Positions 37,260 to 48,359 are shown, numbered from the stretch's first letter. The stretch: 64,000 nucleotides of DNA from Campylobacter corcagiensis (GCF_013201645.1 NZ_CP053842.1:558001-622000), one strand, 5' to 3'. A program made the numbers and translations. Notes: a model not told the origin generated them from the letters alone.

Positions 37260-38075
37260 ATGAAAAATTTACTAAATTTAGCGTTTTTTATTAGTTTTTT
37301 ATTTTTAAATTTAAACGCAAATTCTTACAATGAGCTTTACGATGTGTATTTTAAAGATCTAAATTGTTCTAAATTTGAGTTTAAAAAAAGCGGTGAAAAA
37401 TTTAGCGTGGATGATTTAAATTTAGCAATCTTAAATAACGATGAGAGTTTAGTTTTAAAAATTTTAGGAAGTGATAAAAATCTGAGTTTTAAACAGAGTA
37501 GCAACTCAAAAACGCCGTTTTTTATAAATTTAAAAAACGGTAATAACATTTTAATTGAAGAGATGCTTTTATGTGCCGATAAAAGGGTGTTTGATTTTGA
37601 GATTTACGCACCCAGCATCGTTTTAAACAAAGAAATTAGCGAAAATGAAACTATAAAAATTTTAAACTCACTTTTTAGCCAAGGTTTAGATAAAAACGCC
37701 GTTTTTTATTACCAAGATTTAACCCTTTTAAGAGTTGCTTTTAATAGCGATAAATTTAAGGTATTTGAGTATTTATTAGATACTGGAAGTGTGGTAAATG
37801 AAAGCCTTGGAGATGATATTTGGTTTAGTTTTACTCAAATTTTTAGAGATGAAAATTTATCTTTAAATGTTAAAAATTCACCTTCAAAAGAAGTTATAAA
37901 TTTATTAAATTCACAAAAGTATAAAGCCCACAGAGAAAAAATCCTAAATTTAACCAAAAAAGCCACCCAAAAAGGTCTAAAAAACTTAAAATATCTTTAC
38001 CAGACATTTGATTATTTAGGCGATGAGGTTGGCAAAAATGAGCTTATAAATTTAGGCTTTACTCCTAACTTTTAG
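37260..38075 (+). CDS. Exported ankyrin-like protein
   Basis: 271 residues with a signal peptide (about 1-20, ending NLNANS). Helical pairs such as DDLNLAILNNDESLVLKIL and LLRVAFNSDKFKVFEYLLD resemble degenerate ankyrin repeats. A single early Cys pair may form a disulfide. The RBS is weak. Similar in type to the lipoprotein at 3.9 kb. Confidence 0.65.
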   Translation: MKNLLNLAFFISFLFLNLNANSYNELYDVYFKDLNCSKFEFKKSGEKFSVDDLNLAILNNDESLVLKILGSDKNLSFKQSSNSKTPFFINLKNGNNILIEEMLLCADKRVFDFEIYAPSIVLNKEISENETIKILNSLFSQGLDKNAVFYYQDLTLLRVAFNSDKFKVFEYLLDTGSVVNESLGDDIWFSFTQIFRDENLSLNVKNSPSKEVINLLNSQKYKAHREKILNLTKKATQKGLKNLKYLYQTFDYLGDEVGKNELINLGFTPNF

Positions 38076-38193
38076 GAAGTGAAAGGACTAAATTTGCACT
38101 CACATCAAAAACTAAAATCATCTCATTTATAAAAACTTGATAAGCTACGATTCATCCATATAAAGAAAATAATTTTTCACATTAAGCTAAATT

Positions 38194-39429
38194 TTACTCT
38201 CTTATTTGCCCATTTCCAATGATTTTATATTTATAAGTTGTAAGCCCTTCAAGTCCAAATGGTCCTCTAGCGTGCAAGCGATTTGTGCTTATACCAACCT
38301 CAGCGCCAAAACCAAACTCATATCCATCGCTAAATCTAGTAGAAGCATTTGCATACAAACAAGCCGAATCAAGTTCGTTTAAAAATCTCTCAATATTAGA
38401 AAAATCCTCGCTAATTATCGCTTCGCTATGATCTGAGCCAAAGTGCTTTATATGCTCTAAAGCTTCATCTAAATCTTTTACGATTTTGACATTTACCGCT
38501 AAATCAAGATACTCATTTTCATAGTTTTCGTTCGTAGCAATTTCACATTTTAAAATTTCAGCCACCTTTTGACACCCATAAATTTTAGCCCCTAAAGATT
38601 GAAATTTAGCCCCCAAATTTGGCACAAATTCATTAGCTATATCTGAGTGAACTAGTATCGTTTCTACTGCATTACATGCACTTGGTTTTTGAAATTTCGC
38701 ATTTTGGCAAATTTTAAGAGCATTTTCTTGCTTAGCACTTTTATCGACAAATATATGACACACGCCTTTATCGTGCTTTATAACAGGTATGGTTGAGTTT
38801 TCGCTTATAAATTTCACCAAATTTGAACCACCACGAGGGATTATTACATCTATAAATTTATCAAATTTTATAAGTTTAGCCGTATCTTCATGGCTAAAAT
38901 TTGCTAGATATGTAACCACGCTTTTATCGATTTCATACTTTTCTAAAACAGAGTGTATACAAGAAATCAGAGCTAAATTTGAATTTACACTCTCACTTCC
39001 ACCTTTTAGTACGCAAGAATTTGCACTTTTTAGACAAAGTCCAGCAACTTCAGTGGTTACATTTGGACGACTTTCGTATATTACGCAAACTACGCCTATT
39101 GGGATAGCAACTTTTTGAAATTTAAGCCCAGCGTGGTTTACCCAACCATCAATGACTCGTCCGACTGGATCTTTTAAAACAGCAGTTTGCCTAAGTGAAG
39201 AGATGATGCTACCCAGTTTTTTATCATCAAGCTTAAGGCGTTCTATCATAGCAAAGCTTAGATTTTTTGATTTTGCAAATTCTATATCTTTTAAATTTGC
39301 TTTTAAAATTTCAGTTTTTTTTAACTCTATTTCATCAGCTATATCTAAGATAAGACTCTCTTTTTTTTCTGGAGTTAAATTTAGCAGCTCTTTTTGTGAA
39401 TTTTTAGTTTTAAGCAGTAAATTTATCAT
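38194..39429 (-). CDS. proA: Gamma-glutamyl phosphate reductase
   Basis: 411 residues. The catalytic Cys lies in KPSACNAVET and the NADPH-binding region in CVIYESRPNVT. It makes glutamate semialdehyde for proline. No proB neighbour is in the window. Standalone gene. Confidence 0.96.
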   Translation of the reverse strand: MINLLLKTKNSQKELLNLTPEKKESLILDIADEIELKKTEILKANLKDIEFAKSKNLSFAMIERLKLDDKKLGSIISSLRQTAVLKDPVGRVIDGWVNHAGLKFQKVAIPIGVVCVIYESRPNVTTEVAGLCLKSANSCVLKGGSESVNSNLALISCIHSVLEKYEIDKSVVTYLANFSHEDTAKLIKFDKFIDVIIPRGGSNLVKFISENSTIPVIKHDKGVCHIFVDKSAKQENALKICQNAKFQKPSACNAVETILVHSDIANEFVPNLGAKFQSLGAKIYGCQKVAEILKCEIATNENYENEYLDLAVNVKIVKDLDEALEHIKHFGSDHSEAIISEDFSNIERFLNELDSACLYANASTRFSDGYEFGFGAEVGISTNRLHARGPFGLEGLTTYKYKIIGNGQIRE

Positions 39430-39508
39430 ATTTTTGCCCCTAAATATGTGATTATTTTAAAAAAACCATTATAATACACTATAAAAAATATTTCGTAAAG
39501 GTAGTTTG

Positions 39509-40468
39509 ATGAAAAATTTATACGATGTAGCTGTTATAGGTGGTGGACCTTGTGGTTTAGCAAGTGTTGTTGAGGCAAAAATAGCAGGGATTGATAAGGT
39601 TTTGCTTTTAGAAAAAGGGACAAACCACTCACAAACAATAAGGACTTTTTATAAAGATAACAAAAGAGTTGATAAAGAGTACAAGGGCCATGATAGTAAT
39701 ACTAGGGGTGCGGTTAAATTTGAGACTGCTTCAAAAGAAGATGTGCTAAACTACTTTGATACTTTGCTTGATACAAATGGCATCGAAGCTGTTTTTAATA
39801 TGGAAGTAGAAAAAGTTACAAAAGAGGGTGAAATTTTTCATATCCACACTTCAAAAGGTGAGTATCATGCTAAAAATGTCATCATCGCAATCGGTAGAAT
39901 GGGCAAACCAAATAAGCCACTTTATGAAATTCCTAGATCATTAAATCCTGTTGTAAATTTCAACCTTGATAAGTGTGGAAGTGGTGAGAAAATACTTGTA
40001 GTAGGTGGTGGAAACTCAGCTGTTGAGTATGCTTTAACGCTTTCAAGAAATAATACTGTAACACTATCTTATAGAAGGGATAAATTTTCAAGATTAAATG
40101 ACATAAACCTAAAAGATGTAAAAACTGCTGAAAAATATGGCAAAATAATTCTTAGAATGTCAACAGATGTTGAGAGCATTGAAAACGAAGAGGGTAAGCC
40201 GTTAGTTCACTTTAAAGATGGTAGAGAATTCGTATATGATAGGATAATTTATGCAATAGGCGGAACTACGCCTGTTGAGTTTTTAAAAGGTTCAAGAGTA
40301 GAAATGGGTGAAAAAAACATTCCACTAGTAGATGAAAACTGCCAGACTAATATAAAAGGGCTTTATATCGGCGGCGATCTTGCTACAAGAAGTGGTGCTT
40401 CGATAGTTTTTGCTCTTAATCACGCAAATACTATCATAAGTCACATTAATGATACTCTACCAGCTTAA
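39509..40468 (+). CDS. YpdA-like NAD(P)H flavoprotein disulfide reductase
   Basis: 319 residues. FAD loop VIGGGPCGLA and NAD(P) loop VVGGGNSAVEYA, as in the YpdA/bacillithiol-disulfide reductase group; the thioredoxin-reductase CxxC is absent. Campylobacter is not known to make bacillithiol, so the true substrate is open. ATG 39509 fits the RBS AAAGG better than the TTG three bases earlier. Confidence 0.8.
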   Translation: MKNLYDVAVIGGGPCGLASVVEAKIAGIDKVLLLEKGTNHSQTIRTFYKDNKRVDKEYKGHDSNTRGAVKFETASKEDVLNYFDTLLDTNGIEAVFNMEVEKVTKEGEIFHIHTSKGEYHAKNVIIAIGRMGKPNKPLYEIPRSLNPVVNFNLDKCGSGEKILVVGGGNSAVEYALTLSRNNTVTLSYRRDKFSRLNDINLKDVKTAEKYGKIILRMSTDVESIENEEGKPLVHFKDGREFVYDRIIYAIGGTTPVEFLKGSRVEMGEKNIPLVDENCQTNIKGLYIGGDLATRSGASIVFALNHANTIISHINDTLPA

Positions 40469-41147
40469 GGATGGCTATCGCTACAATAGCGATACTTTAA
40501 TGCTATATGATTTCGCTCTTAGTTTAAATTTGAAGGGCGAAATTTTAGAGATTGGCACTGGGTGTGGGGTTTTAGGACTTCTTTTAAAAAGAGATCTAAA
40601 AGATGCAAATTTAACGCTTATGGATATCCAAAAAGAAAATATAATGCTTTGTAAAGAAAATAGCCAGATGAATGGCATTGAGTGTGAAATTTTAGAAGGC
40701 GATTTTAACTCTTTTAAAAGCGATAAAAGGTTTGATACGATTATCTCAAACCCGCCTTATTATCACGATGGAGTTATAAAAAGTCAAAATTCTCATCTAA
40801 GCATAAGTAGATATTCAAAAAATTTAAGTTTAGAGAGTTTGATAATAAACTCAAACGCTCATCTTAAGCCAAATGGAAATTTAGTTCTTTGCTATGATGC
40901 AAAGCAACTTATGGATATAATCGTGCTTTTTCATATGTGTAAACTTCGCCTAACAAGGCTTAAATTTATACATCCAAAGGTTGGGAAAAGCGCTAAAGTT
41001 GCACTTATTGAAGCTAAAAAAAACTCTCGTTCGCTTTGTGAAATAGAACCAGCTTTTTATTTAAGCGATGAAAATGGCTATACAAAACAAGCAAGTGAAA
41101 TTTTTAAAAGTGCAAATTTACAAAGTATGGATTTTAAGGAAATTTAG
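40449..41147 (+). CDS. TrmN6-type N6-adenine methyltransferase
   Basis: 232 residues. SAM motif EIGTGCGVLGLLL and catalytic NPPY (ISNPPYYHDG). E. coli TrmN6 modifies A37 of tRNA1(Val). The specific RNA target is inferred. Its start overlaps the end of the flavoprotein gene by 20 bases. Confidence 0.85.
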   Translation: MILYQLKDGYRYNSDTLMLYDFALSLNLKGEILEIGTGCGVLGLLLKRDLKDANLTLMDIQKENIMLCKENSQMNGIECEILEGDFNSFKSDKRFDTIISNPPYYHDGVIKSQNSHLSISRYSKNLSLESLIINSNAHLKPNGNLVLCYDAKQLMDIIVLFHMCKLRLTRLKFIHPKVGKSAKVALIEAKKNSRSLCEIEPAFYLSDENGYTKQASEIFKSANLQSMDFKEI

Positions 41148-41152
41148 ATAAA

Positions 41153-41530
41153 ATGTGTGATTTGATAAAAAAGAGTGGATTTGATTATGGTTTTGATCCA
41201 AAAGCGTGTGAAAGATGTGCTGGAAAGTGCTGTATTGGCGATAGTGGTTATATCTGGATAGATGAGAGTGAAATAGTAAATTTATCTAAATTTCTTAAAA
41301 TTAGCCCAGATGCTTTTAAAGATAGATATTTAGATAAATTTGGCTTAAGATATAGCATAAAAGAGCTTAAATTTAAAGATGGATATGCGTGCTGTTTTTT
41401 TGATCAAAAAGCACTTAATTGCTCTATTTATGACTACCGTCCAAAGCAGTGTATGACATTTCCTTTTTGGGACTATTTTAAGCATAATTTTAAAGAATTG
41501 GAGAGAGAATGTATAGGTGTAAAACGCTAA
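41153..41530 (+). CDS. YkgJ-family cysteine-cluster protein
   Basis: 125 residues. CERCAGKCCIGDSG at the start, then ACCFFDQKALNCSIYDYRP and KQCMTFPFWD, the arrangement of the YkgJ/Fe-S or zinc cluster family. Function not established. Overlaps the TPR gene by 22 bases. Confidence 0.85.
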   Translation: MCDLIKKSGFDYGFDPKACERCAGKCCIGDSGYIWIDESEIVNLSKFLKISPDAFKDRYLDKFGLRYSIKELKFKDGYACCFFDQKALNCSIYDYRPKQCMTFPFWDYFKHNFKELERECIGVKR

Positions 41531-42762
41531 TTATAGCTTTAATAACATGCTTTTTAGCTCTTAATCTCAACGCCTTTGATAAAGATGAAGAGACTTTTGA
41601 GATTTTAAAAGCCCTTACGGTTTATAACACAAACCCAAATGCTTCTATAAAAAGCTACACTAGGCTATATGAAAATACAAAAAATAGTGAGTATTTAAAA
41701 GAAGCCATAAAAATAGCATATGTGTATAAAACAGAAAATTTAGGAAAACTCATAGATATGGCTAGCGATTTGCTTGATAATGATGCTGGGTTTTTAAAGA
41801 TAAAAAGTGCTTATCTTGTAGAAAACGGTAATAAAAACGAAGCTTTAATTAGTGCTAAAAAACTAGTCGAGCTTGAACCAGATAGCGCTATGAGCTACTC
41901 GGTTGCTGGGATGATAATGGATGATTTAGGAGAGTATAAAAAGGCACTAGATTATCATTTAAAAGCTTATGAGTTAGATGATAGTGATATAAATTTACTA
42001 AGAGTAGCAAATATTTTACTTGTTAGGTTTGATGATGTTAACTTAGCAACATCAAAGCTAGAAAAACACCGCCTTATGAAAGGATGTAGCACTGAGATAT
42101 GCTCAGTTCTTCTTGATATTTATAAACAAAATAGAAATTTTCCTATGATTTTAGCAATGGATGAAGAGCTTTATAAACTAACCAATGATAACAAATATAT
42201 GGATGAGGTTTTAGGCTTTTATATATATGAGAAAAACTATGAAAAAGTCATAGAACTTTTAGAAAAATACTCATACAACGATAAACTTTTAGTTGAACTT
42301 TATGCTTATATAAAAGAGTACGATAAGGCGATAAAAAAAGCTGATGAGAGCTATAATGCCTCAAATGATAAGGAGTTTTTATCTTTAAAGGCTATGATGA
42401 TTTATGAGAAAAATGTAGGTAGTATCAATAGTGAAATTTTAAAAGATGTAAATGAGTGTTTTAAAGCTTCAGTTGATGAAAATAGCAAAGGAATATATCA
42501 AAATTACTATGGATATCTTTTGATAGATCATGATATTGATGCTAAAAAGGGCGTTGAATTTGTAAAAAACGCCTTAAAAGATGAACCAAATTCGCCTTAT
42601 TATCTTGACTCTTTAGCTTGGGGATACTATAAGCTTGGCGAGTGTGAAAAAGCTAAAAAAACTATAGATGCCATAGATTTAGAATTTAGTGACTACTGGG
42701 ATAGCAATGAGTCAAAAGAACATATTAAAAAGATAGATGAGTGTTTAAAGGATATAAAATGA
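41509..42762 (+). CDS. Exported TPR-repeat protein
   Basis: 417 residues. Hydrophobic start [17 protein letters not shown] acts as a signal peptide. TPR motifs run through the body (for example [15 protein letters not shown] and [21 protein letters not shown]). A likely periplasmic scaffold. It overlaps trpC's start by four bases. Confidence 0.78.
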   Translation: MYRCKTLIIALITCFLALNLNAFDKDEETFEILKALTVYNTNPNASIKSYTRLYENTKNSEYLKEAIKIAYVYKTENLGKLIDMASDLLDNDAGFLKIKSAYLVENGNKNEALISAKKLVELEPDSAMSYSVAGMIMDDLGEYKKALDYHLKAYELDDSDINLLRVANILLVRFDDVNLATSKLEKHRLMKGCSTEICSVLLDIYKQNRNFPMILAMDEELYKLTNDNKYMDEVLGFYIYEKNYEKVIELLEKYSYNDKLLVELYAYIKEYDKAIKKADESYNASNDKEFLSLKAMMIYEKNVGSINSEILKDVNECFKASVDENSKGIYQNYYGYLLIDHDIDAKKGVEFVKNALKDEPNSPYYLDSLAWGYYKLGECEKAKKTIDAIDLEFSDYWDSNESKEHIKKIDECLKDIK

Positions 42763-43547
42763 TACTTGATGAAATTATAGAAAAAACGAGATTTGACTTA
42801 GAAAAAAGAAAAAGTGATATTTCTTTTGATACTTTAGGAAGGAGTTTATCTGCAAATCCTTATGCTCCACGAGATGTTAAAAATGCCTTAAAAAGTACAC
42901 CTGATAATCCATATAAAATCATAGCTGAGGTTAAAAAAGCAAGTCCTAGTAGAGGTGTTATAAGAGAGGATTTTGAGCCAGTAAGTATCGCTGTAGAGTA
43001 TGAAAAAGGCGGAGCCGATGCATTTTCAGTTTTAACAGAACCGCACTATTTTAAAGGCGATCTTGAATTTATTCCGCAAATTCGCCGTTATACAAAAACG
43101 CCGATTTTAAGAAAAGATTTTATAGTTGATGAGTATCAGGTTTTAGAAGCTGCTGTTTATGGGGCTGATTTTATACTATTAATAGCAAAAGCTTTGGATA
43201 AAAAGCGTCTTAAAGAGCTTTTGGATTTTGCAAGAAGGCTTGGAATGGAGGCTTTGTTTGAAACTCATGATAAAGAAGATATCACAAAAGCTATCTTTGC
43301 TGGGGCTGATATAATAGGTATAAATCACAGAGATTTAAATGATTTTACTATGCATATGGATTTAAGTCAAAAGCTTATACCGCTTATACCAAATGGTAAA
43401 ATCATCGTAGCAGAAAGTGGCATCTATACTCACGATCAAGTTGTAGAACTAAACAAAATCGGCGTTGATGCGTTTTTAGTTGGTGAGAGTTTAATGCGTC
43501 AAGATGATGTTAAAAAAGCGGTTGAAAAGCTTAAATTTGGAGAGTAG
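42759..43547 (+). CDS. trpC: Indole-3-glycerol phosphate synthase
   Basis: 262 residues from ATG 42759, behind TTTAAAGGAT; a longer in-frame reading lies in the TPR gene. Barrel motifs [32 protein letters not shown], and VAESGI are intact. Fourth step of tryptophan synthesis; the rest of trp is elsewhere. Confidence 0.96.
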   Translation: MILDEIIEKTRFDLEKRKSDISFDTLGRSLSANPYAPRDVKNALKSTPDNPYKIIAEVKKASPSRGVIREDFEPVSIAVEYEKGGADAFSVLTEPHYFKGDLEFIPQIRRYTKTPILRKDFIVDEYQVLEAAVYGADFILLIAKALDKKRLKELLDFARRLGMEALFETHDKEDITKAIFAGADIIGINHRDLNDFTMHMDLSQKLIPLIPNGKIIVAESGIYTHDQVVELNKIGVDAFLVGESLMRQDDVKKAVEKLKFGE

Positions 43548-43549
43548 TT

Positions 43550-44044
43550 TTGGAAAAGTTAGATTATCTTTGTGCACCATGGCGAAGTGAGTATTTTGGT
43601 TCTAAAGAAGAGGGTTGTGTTTTTTGTAGAGCAGCAAAAAGCCCTGAAAATGACGATAAAAACGGAGTTTTATTCCGTGCTAAATTTTGCTTTGGGATAA
43701 TGAATTTATACCCGTATAGTCCAGGAGCATTTATGGTTATACCTTATGAGCATAGTGATAATATTGAGAATTTAAAGCCTGAAATTTGGCAAGAGATGAG
43801 TAAATTTGTGCGTATTGGAGTTAGTGTTTTAAAAAGCCAAATAGGTGCAAATGGAGTAAATATAGGTATGAATTTAGGAAGTGCAGCTGGAGCTGGGATT
43901 GCACAGCATGTGCATTATCACTTAGTTCCTAGATGGAGTGGGGATACAAATTTCATTACGACAATTGGGTGTGTTAGAGTTAATGGAGTTCCATTTAGTA
44001 ATCTATATGAAAAGATAAAAGCTGGATATAAAAGATATATTTAA
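43550..44044 (+). CDS. HIT-family hydrolase
   Basis: 164 residues. The catalytic triad motif QHVHYHLVPRW is intact and a zinc-type CVFC pair lies at the N-terminus, as in Ap4A phosphorylase-like HIT proteins. Probably acts on dinucleoside polyphosphates. Two bases after trpC, TTG start. Confidence 0.92.
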   Translation: MEKLDYLCAPWRSEYFGSKEEGCVFCRAAKSPENDDKNGVLFRAKFCFGIMNLYPYSPGAFMVIPYEHSDNIENLKPEIWQEMSKFVRIGVSVLKSQIGANGVNIGMNLGSAAGAGIAQHVHYHLVPRWSGDTNFITTIGCVRVNGVPFSNLYEKIKAGYKRYI

Positions 44045-44053
44045 AGGAAAGTT

Positions 44054-45073
44054 TTGGCAAATTTGGTAAGTATTGAAAAAGCTATTGATGATATTAAAAA
44101 TGGCAAGATGATAGTTGTAGTTGATGATGAGTCAAGAGAAAATGAAGGTGATTTAGTTTTTGCTGGAGCTTTTAGTAGTGTAGAAAAAGTAAATTTTGCT
44201 ATTACTCACGCAAAGGGTGTTTTATGTACTCCTGTCAGTAAGGAAATCGCTAAAAAACTTGGATTTGAACCGATGGTTAAAAATAACACTTCAAATCACG
44301 AAACCGCTTTTACTATAACTGTTGATGCAAAAGATGCAACAACAGGAGTTAGTGCAGTTGAGCGTGATATGACGATAAAATTAATTACAAATTTTTCTAC
44401 CACTACAAAAGATGATTTTGTTGCTCCTGGGCATATTTTTCCACTCATTGCAAAAGATGGCGGAGTTTTAGAGCGTATTGGTCACACAGAAGCAAGTATT
44501 GATCTGTGTAAATTAGCTGGGCTTGTGCCAGTTAGCGTGATTTGCGAGATAGTAAATGAAGATGGCACTATGGCAAGGCGTGATGATTTAGATAAATTTT
44601 GTGCTAAATTTAATTTAAATATGATAAGTGTTGCAGATCTTGTTAAATACCGCCTTAAAACTGAGACTTTAGTTGAATTTAGTGAGTTAAAAAGTGGAAT
44701 TTTAGCTCAAAAAGATGCTAAATTTTATGATATAAAAGATCACAATGGCAAATTCCATAAAGCTTATATCTTTGGTGATATTAAGAGTAAAACAAATGTT
44801 AAATTTCACAAAATTACAAGTGATTATGATTTTTTGAGTAGTCATAAATTTCAAGAGTTTAAAAGAGCTACTCAAATTTTAGAAAAAGATGGTGGAATTT
44901 TGATATTTTTTGATAGTGAAGTAAATGAAAGCGGGGCTATTAAAGACTACGGAATAGGGGCTCAAATTTTATCTAAATTTGGTATTAAAGATATATCTTT
45001 GATTACAGAAAATAAAGACCAGGAATTTGCTGGTCTTAGTGGTTTTGGGTTAAATGTTGTAAATTTCATATGA
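44054..45073 (+). CDS. ribB: Dihydroxybutanone-phosphate synthase with degenerate GTP cyclohydrolase II domain
   Basis: 339 residues. RibB domain to about residue 200 is intact (DDESRENEGDLVFAG, FTITVDAKDATTGVSA, RIGHTEASIDLC). The C-terminal part has the length of a RibA domain but contains no cysteine, so it lacks the zinc ligands of GTP cyclohydrolase II. It probably makes dihydroxybutanone phosphate only. Coupled to the polymerase gene by overlap. Confidence 0.93.
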   Translation: MANLVSIEKAIDDIKNGKMIVVVDDESRENEGDLVFAGAFSSVEKVNFAITHAKGVLCTPVSKEIAKKLGFEPMVKNNTSNHETAFTITVDAKDATTGVSAVERDMTIKLITNFSTTTKDDFVAPGHIFPLIAKDGGVLERIGHTEASIDLCKLAGLVPVSVICEIVNEDGTMARRDDLDKFCAKFNLNMISVADLVKYRLKTETLVEFSELKSGILAQKDAKFYDIKDHNGKFHKAYIFGDIKSKTNVKFHKITSDYDFLSSHKFQEFKRATQILEKDGGILIFFDSEVNESGAIKDYGIGAQILSKFGIKDISLITENKDQEFAGLSGFGLNVVNFI

Positions 45074-46218
45074 TTTTACACCTTGATCTTGACTGCTTTT
45101 TTGTTTCTGCTGCTAGGATAAAAGATCCTAGTTTAATTGGCAAAAATGTAGCTGTAGTTGGTGGTGGAGGGAGTGCTATTTTTGGTGATGAAGAGAGCCT
45201 TGGTGGGGTAGTTTTAAGCCCAAGTTATGAAGCTAGAAAATTTGGTGTAAAATCAGCTATGCCTTTAAAAAAGGCACAAAATTTATGTAAAGATTTAATT
45301 TTAGTAAAAGCAGACCATGGGTTTTATAAAGAGCTTTCACAAAAATTATATAAATTTTTATATAGTTTTACACCAGATATTGAAGCGTTTAGTATAGATG
45401 AGTTTTTTATGGATTTAAAAGGGATTGAGGCTAAAAATGACCCTCTAAATTTCGCTAAAAATTTACAATCTAAAATTTTAGAAAAACTAAATTTACCTTG
45501 TAGTATAGGTTTAAGTGAGGCAAAATTTATAGCTAAGCTTACAACTGATCTTGTAAAGCCATTTGGTGTTGGGATGATAAAAGTTAATGAGATTAAAGAC
45601 AAGCTTGGCGATGTTGATATAGCTAAATTTCCATTTGTTGGCAAATCAAGCCAAAACTACCTTAAAAAGCATGGAATTTTTACCATAAAAGATGCATTTG
45701 AGGCTAAATTTGTCTTTGAAAAAATGGGTAAAAACGGTCTTAAAATTTATGAAAATATAATTGGAGCCTCAAGAGAGCTTGAGCTAAATAAGGAGCGTAA
45801 AAGCATCTCATATGGTAGAACATTTGAAGCCATTATGGATAGAAATGAGATACAAAGGCGAATTTTTGTACTTTGTAGATATCTAAGTTTTAGTATCTAT
45901 AAATTTGGTAAAACCCCTACTAAATTTGAGTTTAGACTTCGATATATAGGGCGTGAAACACATACAAAAAGCTTTAGTCTTAAAGAGAGCTTTAGTGAAA
46001 ATTTACTTGATAGAGTTATGAGTGAGCTTTTTAGAGAAGCTGATATTAGAAAAACTCTAAGTATTACTCATATAAGCGTCGGCGTAGGGGGATTTTTAGA
46101 TACTAAAGTAAAAACGCTTTTTAGTGATGAAAGTGCTTTAAAGCTTAATAATACACTTCAATCCTTAAGACAAAAACACGGTATTGAAATTTTAAAAACA
46201 GCAAAGGAGTTAGGTTGA
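45070..46218 (+). CDS. dinB: Y-family DNA polymerase (DinB/Pol IV type)
   Basis: 382 residues. Palm motifs HLDLDCFFVSA and SIDEFFMDL hold the catalytic acidic residues; a thumb, finger and little-finger domain follow. A translesion, error-prone polymerase. No beta-clamp QLxLF motif is obvious at the C-terminus. Overlaps ribB's end. Confidence 0.93.
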   Translation: MILHLDLDCFFVSAARIKDPSLIGKNVAVVGGGGSAIFGDEESLGGVVLSPSYEARKFGVKSAMPLKKAQNLCKDLILVKADHGFYKELSQKLYKFLYSFTPDIEAFSIDEFFMDLKGIEAKNDPLNFAKNLQSKILEKLNLPCSIGLSEAKFIAKLTTDLVKPFGVGMIKVNEIKDKLGDVDIAKFPFVGKSSQNYLKKHGIFTIKDAFEAKFVFEKMGKNGLKIYENIIGASRELELNKERKSISYGRTFEAIMDRNEIQRRIFVLCRYLSFSIYKFGKTPTKFEFRLRYIGRETHTKSFSLKESFSENLLDRVMSELFREADIRKTLSITHISVGVGGFLDTKVKTLFSDESALKLNNTLQSLRQKHGIEILKTAKELG

Positions 46219-46751
46219 AAGTTAGAGATATTTACTCTATGATAGCACTTATTTTGAGTGCAAATTTTAAAGAAGTTACACCAAAAGAGAATTTTCAAAA
46301 GCTTCCACCAAAGTGGATTATAGTAAATGAAACAGATGAGAACAAAAAAGCTCATGAGTTTTGGGAGTTGGCAAAAAATGAGAGTTATGATGATGTTAAA
46401 GAGGATTTTGAAAATTTAAAGCAATATTTTGAGATGAGTTATTATAAGCTTATAAATGAAATAGATATCCAGCTTTTTTATGATAAAAGCCGCTATCAAA
46501 AGCCATTTTCTACACTAAATGCAAGCCATGCATCAAATATGCTAGCTCTGCTTGGGGCGATATTTAAAGTTCATGATGAGAAAAACCATATGTTTTTGGG
46601 AAGGTATTTAAGTGAGTATTTTATGGAAAGCTTTAGAGCGTTAGCTGAAATTTTAAAATCAAAAAGTAAAACTAACTATTATAAATCTTTAGGTTGGTTT
46701 TTAGATGATTATTTAAAGATGATAAAAGTAACTCTCGGACTTAAAATTTGA
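46215..46751 (+). CDS. Helical cytosolic protein, possibly TorD-like
   Basis: 178 residues, all-helical, with no membrane segment. A late pattern of LGAIFKVHDEKNHMFLGRYL recalls TorD/DmsD redox chaperones, but this is weak. TTG start overlapping the polymerase gene's stop. I cannot assign a function. Confidence 0.55.
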   Translation: MKVRDIYSMIALILSANFKEVTPKENFQKLPPKWIIVNETDENKKAHEFWELAKNESYDDVKEDFENLKQYFEMSYYKLINEIDIQLFYDKSRYQKPFSTLNASHASNMLALLGAIFKVHDEKNHMFLGRYLSEYFMESFRALAEILKSKSKTNYYKSLGWFLDDYLKMIKVTLGLKI

Positions 46752-46769
46752 TGAAATTTAGGAGCTAAA

Positions 46770-47594
46770 ATGAGCTGGTGGAACGAAATTTATACTCACT
46801 TTGACCCTGTTGCGTTTTCAGTTTTTGGGTTTAAAGTTCATTGGTATGGGATTATGTATATTTTAGCTCTACTGGTGGCTCTTTTTATGGCTAAGTGGTT
46901 TGTAAAGCGTGATAATCTTTTCTACTCAGATAGTTTTTTAGATAGCTATTTTATATGGGTTGAGATAGGCGTGATTTTAGGTGCAAGGCTTGGGTATTTG
47001 ATGATTTATACAAATGATCAAATTTATTATCTAACTCATCCATGGCAAATTTTTAACCCCTTTTATAATGGTGAGTTTGTTGGAATTTCGGGCATGAGTT
47101 ATCACGGGGCTGTTGTTGGTTTTGTTATTTCTACGATTTGGTTTTGTAAAAAGCATAGAGCAAATTTTTGGTCTTTACTTGATTTGGTGGCTTTAAGCGT
47201 TCCGCTTGGTTATGTTTTTGGAAGAGTAGGAAATTTTTTAAATCAAGAGCTTTTTGGAGAGCCAACGAGCGTTCCTTGGGGCATTTTAGTTGATGGTGTT
47301 TTAAGACATCCTAGCCAACTATATGAGGCATTTTTAGAAGGTATTGTTATTTTTATAATTTTGTTTTTTTATAGAAAACATAAGAAATTTGAGGGAGAAC
47401 TGATTGCTTTATATGCGATACTTTATGCTATTATGCGTTTTATAAGTGAAATATTTAGACAACCTGATGTGCATATGGGAGTTTATACACCTTTAAACTT
47501 AAGCATGGGACAGATTTTATCGCTTTTAATGCTGCTATCTGGAGTTGTTATATATTTAATTTATCACAAAAAGATAGCTATTAAAAAAAGCTGA
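46770..47594 (+). CDS. lgt: Prolipoprotein diacylglyceryl transferase
   Basis: 274 residues, seven membrane segments. Motifs [11 protein letters not shown] and [13 protein letters not shown] are the signature. It attaches diacylglycerol to lipobox Cys, as needed for the lipoprotein at 3.9 kb. Confidence 0.97.
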   Translation: MSWWNEIYTHFDPVAFSVFGFKVHWYGIMYILALLVALFMAKWFVKRDNLFYSDSFLDSYFIWVEIGVILGARLGYLMIYTNDQIYYLTHPWQIFNPFYNGEFVGISGMSYHGAVVGFVISTIWFCKKHRANFWSLLDLVALSVPLGYVFGRVGNFLNQELFGEPTSVPWGILVDGVLRHPSQLYEAFLEGIVIFIILFFYRKHKKFEGELIALYAILYAIMRFISEIFRQPDVHMGVYTPLNLSMGQILSLLMLLSGVVIYLIYHKKIAIKKS

Positions 47595-47675
47595 ATTTAA
47601 GTTATTAACAAGCAAAATTTATATATAATTAATAAATCTGCAATAGAAGTGCAAAATAACTTTTGAGGAGTTTTC

Positions 47676-48359
47676 ATGGAAGCAAGAATTGAAGGCTTTC
47701 TTGGCAAGTCAGTTGAGGGCAAAAAGAGTCGTTTACCAGCCTGTCAAGATAAAGCACAGAGTTTAACGGGACTGATTTTAGCCGCGTTTATGGTTTGTCA
47801 TATGCTTTTTACTGGATCGATTGTATTTGGAAAAAGAGCATTTGAGGGAGTCGTGAGTTTTGCTGAGCCGTTTGGCATGACTTGGATAACAAATTTTATA
47901 GCTTTTGTTATTTTGGTTATTTTTATGGTTCATGCTTTTTTAGGTATGAGAAAATTTCCTGCTAATTACAGAGCTTATCAAGCTTTTAAGGCTCATAAAA
48001 TCCGCTTTGGTCATCTTGATACTACTCTTTGGTGGTTTCAGTTCATAACAGGCTTTTTACTATTTTTCACAGCTAGTGCTCATATTATTACTATTATCTT
48101 TAGTGAGCCTATCACAGCTAATCTATCAATTGCAAGATTTGCAAATTTACACCTTTTTTACCTTTTACTTCTTATAGTTACCGTAACTCACGCAAGTATT
48201 GGTACTTATAGACTTATAATGAAATGGTATAGTATAGAAGGTAGTAAAAAAGATGAGATGATAGAAAAAAGAGCAAAGATTAAAAAAATTAACTTTATCA
48301 TCTGGGGAGCTTTGTTTGCATTCTCAGTTATTGCTGATATTGTTTGGTTAGCGAAGTAA
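47676..48359 (+). CDS. frdC: Fumarate reductase cytochrome b subunit
   Basis: 227 residues, five membrane segments with His for the two b-hemes ([36 protein letters not shown]). Epsilonproteobacterial menaquinol:fumarate reductase type. First gene of frdCAB. Confidence 0.96.
   Translation: MEARIEGFLGKSVEGKKSRLPACQDKAQSLTGLILAAFMVCHMLFTGSIVFGKRAFEGVVSFAEPFGMTWITNFIAFVILVIFMVHAFLGMRKFPANYRAYQAFKAHKIRFGHLDTTLWWFQFITGFLLFFTASAHIITIIFSEPITANLSIARFANLHLFYLLLLIVTVTHASIGTYRLIMKWYSIEGSKKDEMIEKRAKIKKINFIIWGALFAFSVIADIVWLAK

Noticed and set aside
39509-40468. Calling the flavoprotein thioredoxin reductase
   Set aside because: It lacks the CxxC redox pair and carries the GGGPCG loop of YpdA-type proteins.
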